A DNA stretch of 64,000 nucleotides from Roseibium sp. TrichSKD4 (GCF_000148725.1 NZ_GL476311.1:69501-133500); one strand, 5' to 3'; positions 37,643 to 48,678 are shown, counted from the first letter of the stretch. Translations and numbers: made by a program. Notes: generated by a model from the sequence alone, not told the origin.

Positions 37643-38476
37643 TCACGAGCTGCGCGCGCGAGCAACACCCCCTGCCAAATCGGAAACCAATGTGGTTACC
37701 GCAGAAACAGTCTTATCCGTTGCAATTCCGGCATCATCAAGGCTGTCCTTGATCGCATTGACCAAGACGGAGCCAACAACCACGCCGTCAGCACCCTTGC
37801 CGATTTCAGCGGCTTGATCAGCGGTCTTCACACCAAAGCCGACAGCCACCGGAAGGTCTGTGTGGCCCTTGATGCGATTTACAGCCGTCGCCACGCGCGA
37901 TGTGTCGGCAATGGCAGAACCCGTAATGCCGGTCACAGAAACGTAATAGACAAAGCCGGATGTATTGGCGAGAACTGCAGGAAGGCGCTTGTCGTCCGTC
38001 GTCGGCGTGGCAAGGCGAATGAAATTGATGCCAGCTTCCAGCGCGGGAATGCAGAGCTCGTCGTCTGCCTCCGGCGGGATATCAACGATGATCAGGCCGT
38101 CAACGCCTGCGTCCTTGGCTTCCTTCACGAAAACCTTCGGGTCGCGAACGTAGATTGGATTATAATATCCCATCAGCACGATAGGGGTGTCGTTGTCCTT
38201 CTTGCGAAAGTCACGCACCATCTGAAGCGTTTTGGCCATTGTCTGACCCGCTTTGAGCGCACGCTGCGTGGCAAGCTGGATCGGCACACCTTCGGCCATG
38301 GGATCGGAAAACGGCATGCCAAGTTCAATGACATCAGCGCCAGCTGCCGGAAGGGCGTCAAGCACATCCTGAGAGGTCTTGAGATCCGGATCACCTGCCG
38401 TGATAAAGGTCACAAGCGCTGGCCGTCCAGCTTCTGCACAGGCCTTGAACCGGCGATCAATCCGCGTTTCCGTCAT
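37643..38476 (-). CDS. trpA: Tryptophan synthase alpha chain
   Basis: The 277-residue barrel cleaves indole-3-glycerol phosphate and channels indole to TrpB. Catalytic Glu is in [15 protein letters not shown] and Asp in [14 protein letters not shown]; the phosphate site is [10 protein letters not shown]. It is separated from trpB by about 590 bp containing a terminator and an independent DUF1127 gene, so it may have its own promoter in the 146 bp upstream. Confidence 0.96.
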   Translation of the reverse strand: MTETRIDRRFKACAEAGRPALVTFITAGDPDLKTSQDVLDALPAAGADVIELGMPFSDPMAEGVPIQLATQRALKAGQTMAKTLQMVRDFRKKDNDTPIVLMGYYNPIYVRDPKVFVKEAKDAGVDGLIIVDIPPEADDELCIPALEAGINFIRLATPTTDDKRLPAVLANTSGFVYYVSVTGITGSAIADTSRVATAVNRIKGHTDLPVAVGFGVKTADQAAEIGKGADGVVVGSVLVNAIKDSLDDAGIATDKTVSAVTTLVSDLAGGVARARSS

Positions 38477-38622
38477 TCCAATCCACCCTTGAGAGATCAG
38501 GAACTGTCCGTTCCATGCTGCAAGGGATGTAGGGGGCCAGTGTTCCTGCTGTCAATGCGCCTTTGACGGCTGCATGTAATTTTCAGCAAGATCAATCCCT
38601 GCATTGCGCATTTTTTGACCAA

Positions 38623-38844
38623 TCAGGCGTCGAAAACGCGCTGATAAACGGTTCGGGCGATGTGATCGCGTTCAAGGCCCATTTCAGCAAGCTGTTCGTC
38701 GTTCAATGCCGAAAGTTCTTCATAAAGGGCGCTGGCAGCGCGGGCGCGGCCATAATCTTCAATTATGCGGTGAAGGGAATGGCCGAAGGAGACCGCTGCG
38801 TTCGAGAAGACCTCGAACAGCGAAACGCTATGTGTCGCAGCCAT
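38623..38844 (-). CDS. DUF1127 small protein
   Basis: The 73-residue protein has a C-terminal DUF1127 motif (SALNDEQLAEMGLERDHIARTVY) and an N-terminal helix (LFEVFSNAAVSFGHSLHRIIEDYGRAR). The start is ATG 38844 with GGAG 8 nt upstream; the longer frame to 38898 lacks such support. Short DUF1127 proteins in alphaproteobacteria have been linked to RNA turnover and to phosphate/carbon and stress responses; the role here is unknown. It is inserted between trpB and trpA. Confidence 0.8.
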   Translation of the reverse strand: MAATHSVSLFEVFSNAAVSFGHSLHRIIEDYGRARAASALYEELSALNDEQLAEMGLERDHIARTVYQRVFDA

Positions 38845-39012
38845 TTTATTAGCTCCAGTTCTGTCAAAAAGGTCGATGACCGTCTTTGTCATCTGCACTC
38901 AGAAAATAAGCTTCCTTGTGCACCGCAACAACTCACGGGTTCAGGTGGCTGTGTTGCGTCTTCGACATACCTGTTGCCTGCGCGGCCTTGAGAGAATGAA
39001 CCTCTGGCCCAA

Positions 39013-39047
39013 CAAAAAAGGCCGCCACGTGCACATGGCGACCTTTC
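39013..39047 (-). terminator. Terminator after trpB
   Basis: AAAGG-c-CGCCA pairs with TGGCG-a-CCTTT (one internal mismatch, 8-nt loop). The minus-strand exit is CCTTTTTTGTT. It starts about 22 bp past the trpB stop, cutting the trpFB transcript from the downstream DUF1127 and trpA genes. Confidence 0.7.
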
Positions 39048-39068
39048 AAATTCAGTGTGATCCACACC

Positions 39069-40283
39069 TTACAAATCAAACCCAAGCATGTTGCCAACGG
39101 CGAAGACATCCTTGTCGCCACGGCCACACAGATTCATGACAATGATCTGGTCTTTGTCCATTTTAGGCGCAAGTTTTGCGACATGAGCCAATGCATGGGA
39201 CGGCTCAAGAGCCGGAATGATACCTTCCACCTTGGTGAGCATCTGGAACGCTTCCAGTGCTTCATCGTCCATGATCGGCACATAATTCACACGGCCAATA
39301 TCTTTCAGCCAAGAGTGTTCAGGTCCAATGCCCGGGTAATCAAGGCCGGCCGAAATGGAGTGGCCTTCGAGAATTTGCCCGTCGTCATCCTGCAAAAGAA
39401 AGGTGCGGTTACCATGCAAGACGCCAGGCTTTCCAGCTGCAAGTGAGGCACAGTGTTCGTCGCCGTCCAGGCCGTGACCACCAGCTTCGACACCATAAAT
39501 CTCAACGCCCTTGTCATCGAGGAATGGATGGAACATGCCAATAGCGTTGGAACCGCCGCCAACAGCGGCAACAAGTGCATCCGGAAGACGTCCTTCAGCT
39601 TCCATAATCTGTTCGCGCAGTTCTTGCCCAATGACGGACTGGAAGTCGCGGACCATTTCCGGGTAGGGGTGCGGGCCAGCTGCAGTGCCGATCAGGTAGT
39701 AGGTGCTATCAACATTAGTCACCCAGTCACGCAGAGCTTCGTTCATCGCATCCTTGAGCGTGCCAGCCCCGGCGGTGACAGGCACAATCTCAGCTCCCAG
39801 CAATTTCATGCGGAAGACGTTTGGCTTTTGCCGCTCAACATCCGTTGCGCCCATATAGACTACGCACGGAAGCCCGAAGCGGGCACACACTGTAGCGGTC
39901 GCAACCCCATGCTGCCCAGCGCCAGTTTCTGCAATAATCCGTGTCTTGCCCATGCGCTTGGCAAGAAGAATCTGCCCAAGGCAGTTGTTGATCTTGTGTG
40001 ATCCGGTGTGGTTCAGCTCATCGCGCTTGAAGTAGATTTTCGCGCCGCCGAGATGCTCAGTCAGGCGTTCGGCGAAATAAAGCGGAGACGGGCGTCCGGT
40101 ATAATGGGTGTTGAGGTTTTCAACTTCCGCATGGAACGCCGGATCCTTCTTGGAGTCGTCATAGGCCTTTTCAAGATCCAGAATAAGCGGCATGAGCGTC
40201 TCGGCGACATACCGGCCACCAAAAATGCCGAAATGTCCCCGTTCGTCCGGACCAGTCCGAATGCTGTTTGCCATCGTGGTCAT
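39069..40283 (-). CDS. trpB: Tryptophan synthase beta chain
   Basis: The 404-residue PLP enzyme condenses indole with serine. The PLP lysine is in [15 protein letters not shown], the tunnel/ligand region is [13 protein letters not shown], the phosphate-binding Gly-rich loop is [11 protein letters not shown] and the C-terminal LCGRGDKD is intact. The start is set at ATG 40283; a GTG at 40289 directly abuts the trpF stop, with GGGAG upstream serving either. It is coupled to trpF. Confidence 0.96.
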   Translation of the reverse strand: MTTMANSIRTGPDERGHFGIFGGRYVAETLMPLILDLEKAYDDSKKDPAFHAEVENLNTHYTGRPSPLYFAERLTEHLGGAKIYFKRDELNHTGSHKINNCLGQILLAKRMGKTRIIAETGAGQHGVATATVCARFGLPCVVYMGATDVERQKPNVFRMKLLGAEIVPVTAGAGTLKDAMNEALRDWVTNVDSTYYLIGTAAGPHPYPEMVRDFQSVIGQELREQIMEAEGRLPDALVAAVGGGSNAIGMFHPFLDDKGVEIYGVEAGGHGLDGDEHCASLAAGKPGVLHGNRTFLLQDDDGQILEGHSISAGLDYPGIGPEHSWLKDIGRVNYVPIMDDEALEAFQMLTKVEGIIPALEPSHALAHVAKLAPKMDKDQIIVMNLCGRGDKDVFAVGNMLGFDL

Positions 40284-40289
40284 CGCCAC

Positions 40290-40949
40290 TCAACTCCCTG
40301 ACATATCAGCGTCTCTGACCGCAGCCATGAACGCCTTGATTAATTTCTCGTCCTTCACGCCAGGTTCGCGTTCGACCCCGGAGGACACATCCACCGCCTT
40401 GGCACCACTTTGCCGGATTGCCTCAACGACGTTATCCGGGTTTAGCCCCCCCGAAAGCATGAAGGGCTTCTTGAGGTCAAGGTCTTTCAGCAGGGTCCAG
40501 TCATAGGAAACGCCGTTTCCGCCCGGAAGCTCCGACCCTATTGGTGGTTTGGCATCAAAGAGAAGCCAGTCTGCAACAATAGCGTAGTAATCGCCTTGTT
40601 CCAGATCTGCCCTTTCGGAAACGGCCACAGCCTTCATGATTTTTGTATCATGCATCACCTTGACGGCAGCGCAGGCTTCCGGCGGTTCCGAGCCGTGCAG
40701 CTGAATAATGTCCGGGCCAACCAATTCCTTGATCCGCGACAATCCGTCCAGATCCATGTTGACGGTAACAGCTACAATTTCCGCCTTGCCGCGGGCCATG
40801 TCGGCCAATTTGCAGGCTTCTGTCAGGCTGACATGGCGAGGGCTTTTTGGAAAGAACATCAAGCCGATCATGTTGGCCCCCGCTTCGAGGGCCGCTTCCA
40901 TGGTTGCTTCGGTTTTCAGTCCGCAGATTTTTACCTTGGTATGGGTCAT
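40290..40949 (-). CDS. trpF: Phosphoribosylanthranilate isomerase
   Basis: The 219-residue barrel isomerises phosphoribosylanthranilate in tryptophan synthesis. Motifs are KICGLKTEATMEAALEAGA with catalytic Cys, VQLHG-type segment IIQLHGSEPPE, and FMLSGGLNPDNV with AVDVSSGVEREPGVKD. It is directly followed by trpB, and its start lies one base from the stop of maeB's convergent-side neighbour region; maeB precedes it on the same strand order with trpF downstream of none. Confidence 0.94.
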   Translation of the reverse strand: MTHTKVKICGLKTEATMEAALEAGANMIGLMFFPKSPRHVSLTEACKLADMARGKAEIVAVTVNMDLDGLSRIKELVGPDIIQLHGSEPPEACAAVKVMHDTKIMKAVAVSERADLEQGDYYAIVADWLLFDAKPPIGSELPGGNGVSYDWTLLKDLDLKKPFMLSGGLNPDNVVEAIRQSGAKAVDVSSGVEREPGVKDEKLIKAFMAAVRDADMSGS

Positions 40950-40950
40950 A

Positions 40951-43230
40951 TCAAGTCACGTTGTAAGCAGCGATGGCGGCCATGTTGACGATGTCGCTGT
41001 CCTTGGCGCCCATGGGAATGATCTGCACCGGTTTGTCGAGACCCACCAGAAGCGGTCCGATGACGGTCGATCCACCAAGTTCCTGCAGCATCTTGGTGGA
41101 AATAGATGCAGAGTGGAATGCTGGCATCACCAAAACGTTTGCCGGCCCTGAGAGACGGCAAAACGGATAAACCGACATCTTATCGAGGTTGAGGGCAACA
41201 TCGGCTGCCATTTCGCCATCATATTCAAAGTCTACGCGGCGGCGATCCAGAATACGAACAGCTTCCTGAACCTTTTCCGAGCGCTCGCCCTTTGGATGCC
41301 CAAAGGTGGAATAGGCCAGCATCGCGACTCGTGGCTCGTAACCAAGACGGCGTGCAACGTGGGCTGCTTCCTCGGCAATGTCAGCCAGCTCCTCAGAGGT
41401 TGGCATATCGATGACAGCCGTGTCGGCAATCAGAACCGTCCGGCCACGCGATAGGGCCAGCGATACACCAATCATCCGGTGACCTGGCTTCACATCAAGA
41501 CAGGCGCGCACCGTGTCGAGGGCCACGGAATAGTTTCGTGTAAGACCGGTGACCATCGCATCTGCATCACCGCGGGCCACCATAATGGCCGCCCAGTAGT
41601 TCCGGTCATTATTGACCATGCGCTGACAGTCACGCTGGAGATAGCCCCGGCGCTGCAAACGCCCATAGAGATAGGCTGCATAATCCTTGCTTCGATCCGA
41701 CAAGCGCGCATTTTGGATAGATATGCCCGGACGGTCGACATCAACACCAGCATGTTGAGCAGCTTCACGCACTTCATCTTCGCGGCCAATCAGAATGGCC
41801 TCGCCAAGGCTCTGGTTCACAAAGCTCGCTGCTGCGCGAATAACCGCTTCTTCCTCGCCTTCGGCAAAGACAACACGTTTTGGCTGCTGGCGCACCTTTG
41901 AGAAAATGCGCTGGAGGGTTCCAGCCACGGGGTCTCGGCGGGCCGACAATTCATGGCGATATTGATCCATATCGACAATCGGGCGCTGGGCCACACCGCT
42001 GTCCATGGCCGCTTGGGCTACAGCTGGCGGAATGGCGTGGATGAGGCGCGGATCAAACGGAACCGGGATAATATATTCTGGCCCGAATTTCGGACGTTTT
42101 CCGCGATAGGCTGCGGCCACTTCATCCGGAACTTCTTCACGCGCCAACTGGGCCAGAGCCTCGGCGCAAGCGACCTTCATCGCGTCATTGATCGTGGTTG
42201 CCCGAACATCCAGCGCGCCGCGGAAGATGTAGGGAAACCCGAGAACGTTGTTGACCTGGTTCGGATAATCGGACCGCCCCGTTGCGACGATGGCATCATC
42301 GCGCACTTCAGCTGCTTCTTCCGGGGTAATTTCAGGGTCCGGGTTTGCCATGGCAAAAATAATCGGGTTCGGAGCCATTGCCCGGAGCATGTCTGGTGTG
42401 AGTGCCCCCTTGACTGACACGCCGAAGAAGACATCCGCCCCCTTCACCGCATCATAAAGCGAGCGGTCATCGGTCTCGATGGCATGAGCCGACTTCCACT
42501 GGTTCATGCCTTCCGGGCGGCCTTTGTAAATCACGCCCTTTGTGTCGCACAAAGTAACGTTTTCATGCGGAACACCCATCGCCTTGACCAGTTCGATACA
42601 GGCGATGCCGGCCGCACCCGCGCCATTACAGACAATCTTGGTGTCTTTCATGTCGCGGCCCGTCAGGTGAAGGGCATTGATCAATCCGGCTGCTGCAATA
42701 ATGGCTGTTCCATGCTGATCGTCATGAAAAACCGGAATATCCATCAACTCACGCAGACGCTGTTCGATGATGAAGCAATCTGGTGCTTTGATGTCTTCCA
42801 GATTGATGCCACCGAAGGATGGGCCGAGATAGCGGACGGAATTGATGAACTCTTCGACTTCCTGGGTATCGACTTCCAGATCAATGGAATCCACGTCAGC
42901 AAAACGTTTGAAGAGAACCGACTTGCCTTCCATCACAGGTTTGGAGGCCAGAGCGCCCAGATTGCCAAGCCCCAAAATGGCCGATCCGTTGGAAATCACG
43001 GCGACCAGATTGCCACGAGTTGTGTAATCGAATGCGCGGCTAGGGTCTTCAGCAATGGCCCGTACCGGCACCGCCACCCCCGGCGAATAGGCGAGCGACA
43101 GATCCCGCTGCGTTGCCATGGGTTTGGTCGGGGTGATTTCCAGCTTACCGGGACGCCCGTCCTGGTGGAAATTCAAGGCTTCCTGATCAGTGAAGCTAAC
43201 GGCGGTTTTCGAGGTGTCCTTGGAGGCCAT
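40951..43230 (-). CDS. maeB: NADP-dependent malic enzyme with C-terminal phosphotransacetylase-like domain
   Basis: The protein has 759 residues from ATG 43230; the frame is open to an ATG at 43320, but neither start has a good Shine-Dalgarno. The N-terminal malic enzyme domain (about 1-430) shows SLAYSPGVAVPV, FHDDQHGTAIIAAAGLINAL and the NADP site IVCNGAGAAGIAC. The C-terminal phosphotransacetylase-like domain (about 440-755) resembles Pta but is usually regulatory in this family, allowing acetyl-CoA to inhibit the enzyme. It decarboxylates malate to pyruvate. It is divergent from mutS and ends one base before the trpF gene region, which lies downstream on the same strand. Confidence 0.93.
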   Translation of the reverse strand: MASKDTSKTAVSFTDQEALNFHQDGRPGKLEITPTKPMATQRDLSLAYSPGVAVPVRAIAEDPSRAFDYTTRGNLVAVISNGSAILGLGNLGALASKPVMEGKSVLFKRFADVDSIDLEVDTQEVEEFINSVRYLGPSFGGINLEDIKAPDCFIIEQRLRELMDIPVFHDDQHGTAIIAAAGLINALHLTGRDMKDTKIVCNGAGAAGIACIELVKAMGVPHENVTLCDTKGVIYKGRPEGMNQWKSAHAIETDDRSLYDAVKGADVFFGVSVKGALTPDMLRAMAPNPIIFAMANPDPEITPEEAAEVRDDAIVATGRSDYPNQVNNVLGFPYIFRGALDVRATTINDAMKVACAEALAQLAREEVPDEVAAAYRGKRPKFGPEYIIPVPFDPRLIHAIPPAVAQAAMDSGVAQRPIVDMDQYRHELSARRDPVAGTLQRIFSKVRQQPKRVVFAEGEEEAVIRAAASFVNQSLGEAILIGREDEVREAAQHAGVDVDRPGISIQNARLSDRSKDYAAYLYGRLQRRGYLQRDCQRMVNNDRNYWAAIMVARGDADAMVTGLTRNYSVALDTVRACLDVKPGHRMIGVSLALSRGRTVLIADTAVIDMPTSEELADIAEEAAHVARRLGYEPRVAMLAYSTFGHPKGERSEKVQEAVRILDRRRVDFEYDGEMAADVALNLDKMSVYPFCRLSGPANVLVMPAFHSASISTKMLQELGGSTVIGPLLVGLDKPVQIIPMGAKDSDIVNMAAIAAYNVT

Positions 43231-43362
43231 GGATGCAGCGATTCCTTGCTTGGCATTATTTGCGACAGGAGGGCCGACCTTATCCCCTGAAAATTCGGCA
43301 CTCAAGCAATGATCTCTCATACCTAATGTGAAAGCTGTCGCATCGTTTGCTAGGTTCGCGCC

Positions 43363-46083
43363 ATGTCACAGGCGAGCGTCAAGAAAGCCCAGCCGGCGGA
43401 CTCCAAAGTCACGCCGATGATGGCTCAATACATTGAGATTAAAACTGCCAACCCGGACAGCTTGCTGTTCTACCGGATGGGCGACTTTTATGAACTCTTC
43501 TTTCATGATGCGGAGGTTGCGGCGCAAGCGCTTGGCATCACGCTGACCAAACGCGGCAAGCATCAGGGCGCGGATATCCCGATGTGTGGTGTGCCGGTAC
43601 ACGCTGCTGACGATTACTTGCAAAAACTGATTTCGCTGGGCCACCGGGTTTCCGTATGCGAGCAAACCGAAGATCCGGCTGAGGCGAAAAAACGCGGATC
43701 CAAATCGGTGGTTCGCCGCGATGTCGTGCGCCTTGTTACTCCCGGAACCCTGACTGAGGACCGACTTCTGGATGCTGGTGCCAATAACTTTCTGGCAGCG
43801 CTCTCCAGATTGAAAGCAGGCTCGCAAGAAGGGGATGCCATTTACGGCCTTGCCTGGATCGACATGTCCACCGGCAGCTTTCAGGTGTCTGAAACCGATC
43901 ATCAACGCTTATCTGCCGATCTGGCCCAAATTGCTCCCCGTGAACTGATCCTTGCTGACAATCTGCTTCAGGAAACAGAACTTCGCCAATTGGTGGAGCT
44001 GACCGGCAGTGCGTTGTCTCCAGTTCCTCGGGCCTTTTTTGACGGTTCCACCGCGGCGGATCGACTGGCGCATTATTTCGGTGTGAAGACGCTCGACGGT
44101 TTCGGAACGTTTTCGCGTGCAGAACTGACAGCAGCCTCCGGCATCCTTGCGTATATCGAAAAGACCCAGCTTGGCGAACGCCCGCCCCTGGACCCGCCAA
44201 CACGAGAAGCCGGGTCTGGCAGAATGCTGATCGATCCGGCGACACGGGCCAATCTGGAACTGTCCCGGACCCTTTCTGGTGAAAAACAAGGCAGTCTGCT
44301 CACCACGATCGACAGAACGGTCACTGGTGGCGGTGCCCGCCTTTTGGCCAGCAGATTGGCCGGGCCACTCATCCGACCTGACATTATCAATCAACGCCAT
44401 GATTCCGTGGATTTCTTTTTGAACAACGAAATCATGCGCGAGCACTTGCGCCAAACTCTTAAAGGCGCACCGGATATGGCTCGCGCCCTGTCCCGCATTG
44501 CCCTTCAAAGGGGCGGGCCCCGTGATATCCTTTCCATTGCACAAGGTCTGGAAGCTGCTCAGTCTCTTTTAGACATGACCGGGCAGGGTGGGAACATCCC
44601 GACCGAGCTGGCCGCAGCACGCACCAGTTTGGAAAAGGCTCCGCATGCGCTGGGCGCAGAGCTTATGGTTGCCATCAAAGAAGACCCGCCGCTATTAAAG
44701 CGGGATGGCGGATTTGTCGCCAGCGGCTATGACGCAAACCTTGATGAATTACGGGCTTTGCGTGATGAGAGCCGAAAGGTCATTGCGCAGCTCCAGGCAA
44801 ACTATTCTGAGCAACTCGGCCTTCGTTCGCTCAAGATCAAGCACAACAACGTGCTTGGCTGGTTCATCGAAACCCCGACCGCTCAGGCTGACAAACTGCA
44901 GGATGACCCAGCGCGGTTCATTCACCGGCAAACCATGGCCGGAGCAATGCGGTTCACAACAACCGAATTGGCCGACCTTGAATCCAAAATTGCGAGCGCC
45001 GGTGAACGGTCCATGGCAATCGAGCTGGAGGTCTTTGACCGGCTCACGTCTGAAATTGTGTCCGCAGGTGATGCGATCAAGGCTGCTGCCCACGGCCTCA
45101 GCGTGCTCGATGTTTCTGCAGCCCTTGCAAAATTGGCGCAGGATGAGAACCACTCCCGCCCCCTCATCGATGAAAGCCGCGCCTTTGACATCAAAGGCGG
45201 TCGCCACCCCGTGGTGGAGCGCGCCCTCAAACACTCTGGCGGCGACAGCTTCGTTGCCAATGACGCGAACCTTGGTCCGCAGGCCGATAGGGAAAGCGGC
45301 TGCATCTGGCTGATTACCGGGCCCAACATGGCCGGTAAGTCCACATTCTTGCGTCAAAACGCCTTGATTGCTGTGATGGCTCAGATGGGTGCATTTGTGC
45401 CAGCAACCTCAGCTCATATCGGTATTGTCGACCGGCTGTTTTCCCGTGTTGGGGCAGCTGACGATCTGGCGCGCGGGCGCTCGACCTTTATGGTTGAGAT
45501 GGTCGAAACGGCTGCAATCCTCAATCAGGCAGGGGATCGATCCCTAGTCATTCTGGACGAAATTGGGCGGGGCACGGCAACCTTTGACGGGCTTTCAATC
45601 GCTTGGGCCACAATTGAGCACCTGCATGAGGTCAACAAATCCCGAGCCTTGTTTGCCACCCACTATCATGAACTAACGGCACTGTCTCAAAAGTTGGACC
45701 GGCTCACAAATGCGACAGTCTCGGTCAAAGAATGGGACGGAGAGGTGATTTTTCTGCACGAGATTGTTCCAGGTGCAGCGGACCGGTCTTATGGCATTCA
45801 GGTCGCCAAACTTGCGGGGCTGCCGGCAAGCGTGGTCGAGCGCTCCCAACAGGTTCTCAGCCAGTTGGAAGAACAGGACCGACAATCGCCCTCACAAAGC
45901 CTAATTGACGAACTGCCACTCTTTGCTGCTGTTCCAACACCTCAAACGGCGAAAAGCCCTGAGCAGCCGGATCCCTTGTCTGAAGAGCTTTCGATCCTTG
46001 ATCCCGATGATATGACACCGCGCGAAGCGTTAGATGCCCTTTACCGGCTCAAGGCAATTAGAGCAAAGGCGTCCGCTATTTAA
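43363..46083 (+). CDS. mutS: DNA mismatch repair protein MutS
   Basis: The 906-residue protein recognises mismatches and recruits MutL. The N-terminal mismatch-reading Phe-x-Glu is in [11 protein letters not shown] (near residue 40). The ABC-type ATPase shows Walker [19 protein letters not shown] near 650, Walker [24 protein letters not shown] and H-loop [11 protein letters not shown]. The C-terminal MutS tetramerisation-type segment ([15 protein letters not shown]) is present. Length is within the normal alphaproteobacterial range. AGG lies 9 nt before the ATG. It is divergent from maeB. Confidence 0.97.
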   Translation: MSQASVKKAQPADSKVTPMMAQYIEIKTANPDSLLFYRMGDFYELFFHDAEVAAQALGITLTKRGKHQGADIPMCGVPVHAADDYLQKLISLGHRVSVCEQTEDPAEAKKRGSKSVVRRDVVRLVTPGTLTEDRLLDAGANNFLAALSRLKAGSQEGDAIYGLAWIDMSTGSFQVSETDHQRLSADLAQIAPRELILADNLLQETELRQLVELTGSALSPVPRAFFDGSTAADRLAHYFGVKTLDGFGTFSRAELTAASGILAYIEKTQLGERPPLDPPTREAGSGRMLIDPATRANLELSRTLSGEKQGSLLTTIDRTVTGGGARLLASRLAGPLIRPDIINQRHDSVDFFLNNEIMREHLRQTLKGAPDMARALSRIALQRGGPRDILSIAQGLEAAQSLLDMTGQGGNIPTELAAARTSLEKAPHALGAELMVAIKEDPPLLKRDGGFVASGYDANLDELRALRDESRKVIAQLQANYSEQLGLRSLKIKHNNVLGWFIETPTAQADKLQDDPARFIHRQTMAGAMRFTTTELADLESKIASAGERSMAIELEVFDRLTSEIVSAGDAIKAAAHGLSVLDVSAALAKLAQDENHSRPLIDESRAFDIKGGRHPVVERALKHSGGDSFVANDANLGPQADRESGCIWLITGPNMAGKSTFLRQNALIAVMAQMGAFVPATSAHIGIVDRLFSRVGAADDLARGRSTFMVEMVETAAILNQAGDRSLVILDEIGRGTATFDGLSIAWATIEHLHEVNKSRALFATHYHELTALSQKLDRLTNATVSVKEWDGEVIFLHEIVPGAADRSYGIQVAKLAGLPASVVERSQQVLSQLEEQDRQSPSQSLIDELPLFAAVPTPQTAKSPEQPDPLSEELSILDPDDMTPREALDALYRLKAIRAKASAI

Positions 46084-46146
46084 ACAGATGACAAGATGGG
46101 ATTAGCAACGTAGGGTTTATGCCTATTCCATTTTCAGGCGATTTCC

Positions 46147-47322
46147 ATGCGTGTTTTGACCGGGCTTCCAAAGCAGGTTGCCCTTATTTGTTGTCTTCAG
46201 CTTTTCTATAGCGCTTGTCTTTCCATGCTTGTCCCCTTGATGAGCTTTTTCATCGTGGAAGGCTTAGGGTCAGAGCCATGGCAAGCCGGGCTTTATCCCG
46301 GCATCTTGTTGCCGCTGACGCTTGTTGCAAACCGATGGATTGGGGAGAAGCTGGATCAAAATGCCCTCGTTCGTCGCTTTCTCCTCCTTTCCGCTTTTGC
46401 CATTCTAGTTGCCGCGCTGTCGCTGACCCAGGTCTCCAGTTTGCTTGCCCTCATTCTGGTGGTTATCCCGTTCATGGTTCTGGCGAACACCGGAGCAGGC
46501 ACGGTCTTCACCTTTGCCCGGTTCTTTGCCGAAAGCCGATCGTTCGATATAGACAAGACAAATGCCTGGGTTCGAATGACCGTTTCTCTTGGCTGGATGA
46601 TCGGACCGGCGCTCTCCTACATAATCGTTGATCAGTCAGGATTTGACGCAGCATTTCTCACAGCCTTTGGGCTGGGGCTGGTCTATCTGGTGTTGTGCTG
46701 GATTGTTGTTCCAGGTGATTTTCACAAGGCACAAAACCAGTCACAGAAAAAAGATAAGGGCGGGGTCAATATAGGCCTGCTTGTTGCTGGCCTGGCGTGT
46801 GTTGGTTTCACAGCAACAAACTCACTGTTTGTGTCGTCCATGCCGCTGTTTTTTGTCACGGAAACCGGTCTGCCAACCTCTACACCTGGTCTGGCCCTTG
46901 CCGTAAAGTGTTTTATGGAAGTGGTCGTGATTTTCGTATCGGTACCACTTGCCAGAAGAATTGGCCCGAGACCGGTCCTGATGATTTCAGCAGCAATGGC
47001 CAGCGGCAGCATGTTTCTGTTTGCGCAGGTAGAAACCGTCTTTCAGGTCGTCTTGGTCTCAATCGTAGAGGGCGTTTATTACGGCCTGTTTGCCGGGGTC
47101 GCCATTACATTTGTCCAAAGTTTTGCGCCGGACCGGCCTGGGCGAGCAACGGCTGTTTACATGAACAGCCTGTTTTTGGGAGGCCTGATTGGAAGTGTCT
47201 CAATGGGATTTATCGCCAGTGCAACAGACTACAAGACTGTTCTTTATGTAGCCAGTATCTCTTCTTTGTTCGCTCTGGTCATTTTGGTTGGGACCAAACG
47301 GGTCACGCTAAAACCAGCGTGA
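46147..47322 (+). CDS. Major facilitator superfamily transporter, SetA-like
   Basis: The 391-residue protein has about 12 hydrophobic segments, with a central hydrophilic loop (about 195-207, KAQNQSQKKDKG) separating the two halves. The segment FARFFAESRSFDIDKTNAWVRMTVSLGWMIGPAL resembles sugar-efflux (Set-type) MFS proteins, but the substrate cannot be assigned from sequence. It follows mutS by 63 bp and converges with a DUF2244 gene, two bases apart. Confidence 0.8.
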   Translation: MRVLTGLPKQVALICCLQLFYSACLSMLVPLMSFFIVEGLGSEPWQAGLYPGILLPLTLVANRWIGEKLDQNALVRRFLLLSAFAILVAALSLTQVSSLLALILVVIPFMVLANTGAGTVFTFARFFAESRSFDIDKTNAWVRMTVSLGWMIGPALSYIIVDQSGFDAAFLTAFGLGLVYLVLCWIVVPGDFHKAQNQSQKKDKGGVNIGLLVAGLACVGFTATNSLFVSSMPLFFVTETGLPTSTPGLALAVKCFMEVVVIFVSVPLARRIGPRPVLMISAAMASGSMFLFAQVETVFQVVLVSIVEGVYYGLFAGVAITFVQSFAPDRPGRATAVYMNSLFLGGLIGSVSMGFIASATDYKTVLYVASISSLFALVILVGTKRVTLKPA

Positions 47323-47324
47323 TT

Positions 47325-47843
47325 TCATACTCCTCCGGCCTTTGCTGTGGCCAGCGCATTTGCGATAGCGCCGGCAAAGCTTGTGCGGTCATCCGGGTTC
47401 AGGAAGCTTCCGATATCGACGGCCTGTCCTCGGTTCATCAATGAGATTTTTGTCACACCCTCATCTTCCAGCTTGGTGATGGAAAGGCGAACCCAGGCTG
47501 GATTAAACCTGTACTCTTGCCGGCGCTTGCCCGGCCCAACCTTGCGGATCAAAATTTCGGTCCGCGAGACACAAACTTCCTCGAAACTGCGTCCAGACGC
47601 ATAGTTCCAGCGAAACGCCAGATAAATCAGCAGCATATCCAGCCCGAAGAAACCCAGAACCGGCCATGCGCCAACCATCAAAAACAGCATTCCCGATACA
47701 AAACTGATGGCCCCAAGGCATAACATCAGGATCAGAAAGCCGTTTTGGTCAAGGGATCGGTAAGGCGTCAGGATCGCAGAAAAGAAGGGCGTATCCGGAT
47801 CTACTCCCAATCCGTCAATATGTTTCGCATTGTCCTCGTTCAT
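47325..47843 (-). CDS. DUF2244 membrane protein
   Basis: The 172-residue protein starts with a short soluble N-terminus (DTPFFSAILTPYRSLDQNGF). Two adjacent membrane helices (about 36-82) follow, then a C-terminal cytoplasmic domain with RWNYASGRSFEEVCVSRTEILIRKV and FNPAWVRLSI. This matches the alphaproteobacterial DUF2244 family, of unknown function, which often lies beside nth. It is divergent from nth; the start codons are close enough to overlap if nth begins at 47842. Confidence 0.86.
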   Translation of the reverse strand: MNEDNAKHIDGLGVDPDTPFFSAILTPYRSLDQNGFLILMLCLGAISFVSGMLFLMVGAWPVLGFFGLDMLLIYLAFRWNYASGRSFEEVCVSRTEILIRKVGPGKRRQEYRFNPAWVRLSITKLEDEGVTKISLMNRGQAVDIGSFLNPDDRTSFAGAIANALATAKAGGV

Positions 47844-47865
47844 GGAGACGGATTATAGAGTGGGT

Positions 47866-48678
47866 ATGGAGAAAACAAAGACCCCACCTCGCACAAACGC
47901 TGCGGCAAAAAAGGCTGGCAAGCCCAAACCTCGCAAGAAGGCGCCCTCGGTTGATAATCCCGGGAAGGTTTTGAAACGGTCGCGCTACTCCAAAGCGGAA
48001 ACTGCAGAGATCTTCCAGCGTTTTCACGCGGACAACCCTGAGCCGGAAGGTGAGCTGGACTATGTGAACGCCTATACGCTTCTGGTTGCTGTGGTTTTAT
48101 CGGCTCAGGCAACAGATGTGGGGGTGAACCGGGCAACAAAAAACCTGTTCCAGATCGCTGATACACCAGCGAAGATGGTCGCACTGGGCGAAGACCGGGT
48201 TCGCGAAGAAATACGGACCATCGGTCTCTTCAAGACGAAAGCCAAAAACGTCATTTTGCTGTCAGAGCAACTCATACGTGATCATGGAGGCGAGGTTCCA
48301 GAAGATCGTGAGGCGCTGGAAAAACTCCCCGGTGTCGGACGAAAAACGGCAAATGTGGTGCTAAACATCTTCTTTGGGTATCCAACCATAGCCGTCGACA
48401 CTCACCTGTTCAGGCTTTCAAACCGGATTGGCATGGCTCCTGGAAAAACACCGCTGGATGTTGAAAAAGCGCTAGAAAAAGTCATTCCCCAAGAGTTCAG
48501 CCAGCATGCGCACCATTGGCTGATCCTGCATGGTCGTTACATCTGCAAAGCCCGCAAACCGGAATGTCGTCGCTGCGTTATTTACGATCTCTGCCGCAGC
48601 CCCGAACGTGAGCCATTTGACTCCATCCCGGAAGTTGCTGCGAAAACCGCTGCCAAAGTTACACGGGCTACAGGGTGA
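47866..48678 (+). CDS. nth: Endonuclease III
   Basis: The 270-residue (from 47866) bifunctional DNA glycosylase/AP lyase repairs oxidised pyrimidines. A Lys/Pro-rich N-terminal extension (about 1-35) precedes the HhH-GPD domain. Catalytic Lys lies in LPGVGRKTANVVL and Asp in AVDTHLFRLSNRIG. The 4Fe-4S Cys ligands are in CKARKPECRRCVIYDLC. Alternative starts at 47842 and 47830 would overlap the divergent DUF2244 gene, so 47866 is preferred with modest confidence. The downstream GNAT gene starts 7 bp after the stop. Confidence 0.95.
   Translation: MEKTKTPPRTNAAAKKAGKPKPRKKAPSVDNPGKVLKRSRYSKAETAEIFQRFHADNPEPEGELDYVNAYTLLVAVVLSAQATDVGVNRATKNLFQIADTPAKMVALGEDRVREEIRTIGLFKTKAKNVILLSEQLIRDHGGEVPEDREALEKLPGVGRKTANVVLNIFFGYPTIAVDTHLFRLSNRIGMAPGKTPLDVEKALEKVIPQEFSQHAHHWLILHGRYICKARKPECRRCVIYDLCRSPEREPFDSIPEVAAKTAAKVTRATG

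Noticed and set aside
42484-43290. A 268-codon open frame on the plus strand
   Set aside because: It is antisense to the malic enzyme gene, a usual effect of codon bias in GC-rich DNA.
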